From assembly GCA_048498415.1 (NCBI GenBank), contig JBEHYA010000038.1:1-17577 (forward strand): DNA of 17,577 nt. Direction: 5' to 3'. Shown in pieces: positions 16,799 through 17,577 of the stretch. Position 1 is the first letter of the stretch, and every line of letters starts with the position of its first letter. Made by a program: the position numbers and the translations under genes. This DNA comes from JBEHYA01 sp048498415. Its GTDB lineage: Bacteria > Pseudomonadota > Alphaproteobacteria > UBA9219 > RGZA01. Below the pieces are notes generated by a model that was not told the DNA's origin, did no database searches, and worked only from the letters and a program-made list of their open reading frames with translations.

Positions 16799-17166
16799 TA
16801 TTCCCACTCCAGCGCGCCTTTGCGCCATTCGTAAATGAAACCAACCGTGAGCACGGCAAGAAAGATCATCATGGAAACAAAACCCAGCATGCCGATCTGG
16901 CCCAGGCTAATGGCCCACGGAAACAGAAATGCAATTTCAAGATCGAAGATGATGAATAAAATAGAGACGAGATAAAACCGCACGTCGAATTTCACGCGCG
17001 CGTCTTCAAAGGCGGGAAAGCCGCATTCATAGGCCGATAATTTTTCTGCATCCGGTTTTTGTTTCGCGATAAGGAACGGCAAGCCGATCATCACGGTCGC
17101 CATACCGATGGCGATGATTAAAAACACGAAAACAGGTAAGTACGTCTCAACCAGCTCAGTGGACAT
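16798..17166 (-). CDS. nuoA: NADH-quinone oxidoreductase subunit A
   Basis: ND3/NuoA, 122 residues and three transmembrane helices (about 10-33, 64-87 and 93-113). The long flexible TM1-TM2 loop carries the conserved ECGF with Cys48, the residue that switches exposure in active/deactive transitions of complex I. FDVRFYLVSILFIIFDLE (60-77) with D75 and E77, and the end GFIYEWRKGALEWE, are diagnostic. It is the first gene of the string. No purine-rich Shine-Dalgarno is visible in the 20 bases before the ATG (it reads roughly AAATCCTGACGCAA), and no other in-frame ATG exists before an upstream stop. Initiation may therefore be weak, or may use a very short leader. Confidence 0.97.
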   Translation of the reverse strand: MSTELVETYLPVFVFLIIAIGMATVMIGLPFLIAKQKPDAEKLSAYECGFPAFEDARVKFDVRFYLVSILFIIFDLEIAFLFPWAISLGQIGMLGFVSMMIFLAVLTVGFIYEWRKGALEWE

Positions 17167-17186
17167 TTGCGTCAGGATTTATACCC

Positions 17187-17214
17187 AATATAGGTGACTC
17201 GGGGCCGTCTTCAA
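17187..17214 (-). promoter_or_regulatory. Candidate proximal promoter of nuoA
   Basis: On the minus strand TTGAAG (17214-17209), a 16-bp gap, then TATATT (17192-17187) resembles a sigma70-type promoter. Transcription would begin near 17180 and give a leader of only about 14 nt before the nuoA ATG. A further TATAAA lies at 17183-17178. This is a consensus match by eye, and AT-rich matches of this kind occur by chance. Confidence 0.35.
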
Positions 17215-17223
17215 TCTGGCCGG

Positions 17224-17251
17224 AATATAAACTTTTAGACCCCCATAGCAA
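17224..17251 (-). promoter_or_regulatory. Candidate distal promoter of nuoA
   Basis: On the minus strand TTGCTA (17251-17246), a 16-bp gap, then TATATT (17229-17224). Transcription would start near 17217 and leave a leader of about 50 nt before nuoA, which is more conventional than the proximal candidate. The assignment rests on consensus and position in the only intergenic region of the window. Confidence 0.4.
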
Positions 17252-17354
17252 GCGTTTGTAATGGCTTAGCCACACGATTACAGGCGGATGTGGAGCCGCG
17301 GGAACATGGGAAAAAGTTGCCCAAAAAGTCGATCTGGTTTTGGCCGCCTTCAGG

Positions 17355-17382
17355 GTATGCCCCGGCGAAGGCCGGGGCCCAT
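17355..17382 (+). repeat. GC-rich palindromic REP-like element, copy 1
   Basis: A 28-bp element whose core is a perfect 8-bp stem, GCCCCGGC (17359-17366) with GCCGGGGC (17371-17378), around a GAAG loop, flanked by GTAT and CCAT. Elements built on CCCCGGCGAAGGCCGGGG are frequent intergenic repeats in alphaproteobacterial genomes. It is paired with an inverted copy 25 bp away. Confidence 0.75.
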
Positions 17383-17407
17383 TTACCAGCATTCGGCAAA
17401 TGACCAG

Positions 17408-17435
17408 ATGAGCCCCGGCTTCCGCCGGGGCATAC
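17408..17435 (-). repeat. GC-rich palindromic REP-like element, copy 2 (inverted)
   Basis: Inverted copy of the element at 17355-17382. Read on the minus strand, 25 of 28 bases match. The stem is GCCCCGGC (17412-17419) with GCCGGGGC (17424-17431) and the loop is TTCC on the plus strand. The opposed pair with a 25-bp spacer has the layout of a REPIN, a mobile palindrome doublet moved by REP-associated transposases. No transposase gene is in the window. Confidence 0.75.
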
Positions 17436-17452
17436 AGGCCATAATGTGAGGC

Positions 17453-17486
17453 AAAAGCGCCATTTCCGTCGAAAAGGAAATGGCGC
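17453..17486 (-). terminator. Probable intrinsic terminator, minus strand
   Basis: A perfect 11-bp inverted repeat, GCGCCATTTCC (17457-17467) and GGAAATGGCGC (17476-17486), surrounds an 8-base loop. On the minus strand the stem is followed by TTTT (17456-17453). This would end a transcript arriving from beyond the right edge, insulating the nuo promoter region. The T run is short, so efficiency is uncertain. The plus-strand side has no T run. Confidence 0.55.
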
Positions 17487-17530
17487 GAGTGACCCACCTT
17501 CGCCTAAAGGCTACGGTGGGCGAGTGCGCC
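17482..17530. repeat. Long imperfect hairpin overlapping the terminator stem
   Basis: On the plus strand the paired segments, from outside in, are GGCGC (17482-17486) with GCGCC (17526-17530), CCCACC (17493-17498) with GGTGGG (17515-17520), and GCC (17502-17504) with GGC (17509-17511) around TAAA. Internal loops separate them. The outer segment 17482-17486 is also part of the terminator stem, so the two structures exclude each other. This could be regulatory or simply a member of an intergenic repeat family. Confidence 0.5.
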
Positions 17531-17535
17531 ATATA

Positions 17536-17556
17536 ACGAGTTTTTGGCTAACTCGT
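17536..17556. repeat. Short hairpin ACGAGTT/AACTCGT
   Basis: A perfect 7-bp inverted repeat (17536-17542 with 17550-17556) around a 7-base loop, directly beside the long imperfect hairpin. It has no run of T that would make it a terminator on the minus strand. Confidence 0.45.
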
Positions 17557-17577
17557 CCGCCGAAGCCCATAGGGCGA

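Larger units (their letters stand above)
17167..17577. other. Intergenic region upstream of nuoA (411 bp)
   Basis: No convincing coding sequence or tRNA is visible on either strand. It contains, from the nuoA side outward, two candidate promoters (17187-17251) and about 100 bp without recognisable structure (17252-17354). Beyond that come the inverted REP-like pair (17355-17435), the terminator-like hairpin (17453-17486), and two more hairpins up to 17556. The last 22 bases start what looks like a further related hairpin cut by the edge. Confidence 0.7.

Noticed and set aside
16799..16828. Upstream ATG extension of nuoB
   Set aside because: It would lie inside the conserved nuoA C-terminus; the TAATG overlap at 16798 is the natural start.
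17156..17497. A 113-codon minus-strand open frame upstream of nuoA
   Set aside because: It starts inside the terminator-like hairpin, translates straight through both REP-like palindromes (giving APAEAGAH-type peptides typical of spurious frames in such repeats) and overlaps the nuoA start. No ribosome binding site or family resemblance.
17487..17577. Part of a structured RNA gene such as tRNA, tmRNA or RNase P RNA
   Set aside because: No tRNA cloverleaf, T-loop or tmRNA end could be matched, and the hairpins look more like palindromic repeats. Too short to judge at the window edge.
1..17577. CRISPR array, insertion sequence, prophage or defence genes
   Set aside because: No regularly spaced repeats, transposase, integrase or nuclease-defence gene was seen; apart from the 411-bp upstream region the window is solid housekeeping coding sequence.

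Overview
This window is almost entirely one minus-strand gene string encoding the 14-subunit proton-pumping NADH:quinone oxidoreductase (respiratory complex I, nuoA to nuoN). It is followed without a break by birA (biotin-protein ligase), coaX (type III pantothenate kinase) and the first 254 codons of rnj (ribonuclease J), which runs off the left edge. The gene content and order (separate nuoC and nuoD, NuoG without the extra E. coli-type N7 cluster, nuoN-birA-coaX-rnj) point to an alphaproteobacterium. The moderate GC content (about 55 percent by eye) and the GC-rich palindromes upstream of nuoA fit this, but I cannot place it below class level.

Layout in transcription order (right to left). 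17577-17457 is a non-coding tract dense in hairpins. One hairpin has an 11-bp stem and a short T run and looks like a minus-strand terminator for a gene beyond the right edge. 17435-17355 holds two inverted copies of a 28-bp GC-rich palindromic element (REPIN-like). 17260-17167 holds two candidate sigma70-type promoters for nuoA. Then follow nuoA, B, C, D, an unrecognised 242-codon gene, nuoE, F, G, H, I, J, K, L, M, N, birA, coaX and rnj. Every junction is a 1-4 nt overlap or a gap of 0-3 nt, so there is no room for internal terminators or conventional promoters between genes. The string is probably one operon about 17 kb long, with extensive translational coupling.

Functionally, NuoE/F/G form the NADH-oxidising arm and NuoB/C/D/I the quinone-reducing connecting arm. 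NuoA/H/J/K/L/M/N form the membrane proton-pumping arm. All cluster ligands and principal charged membrane residues that I checked are present, so the complex looks functional. The items that do not fit the textbook operon are the unknown soluble protein between nuoD and nuoE, an enlarged TM4-TM5 loop in NuoJ, and the structured region upstream of nuoA, which contains two mutually exclusive hairpins sharing one strand.
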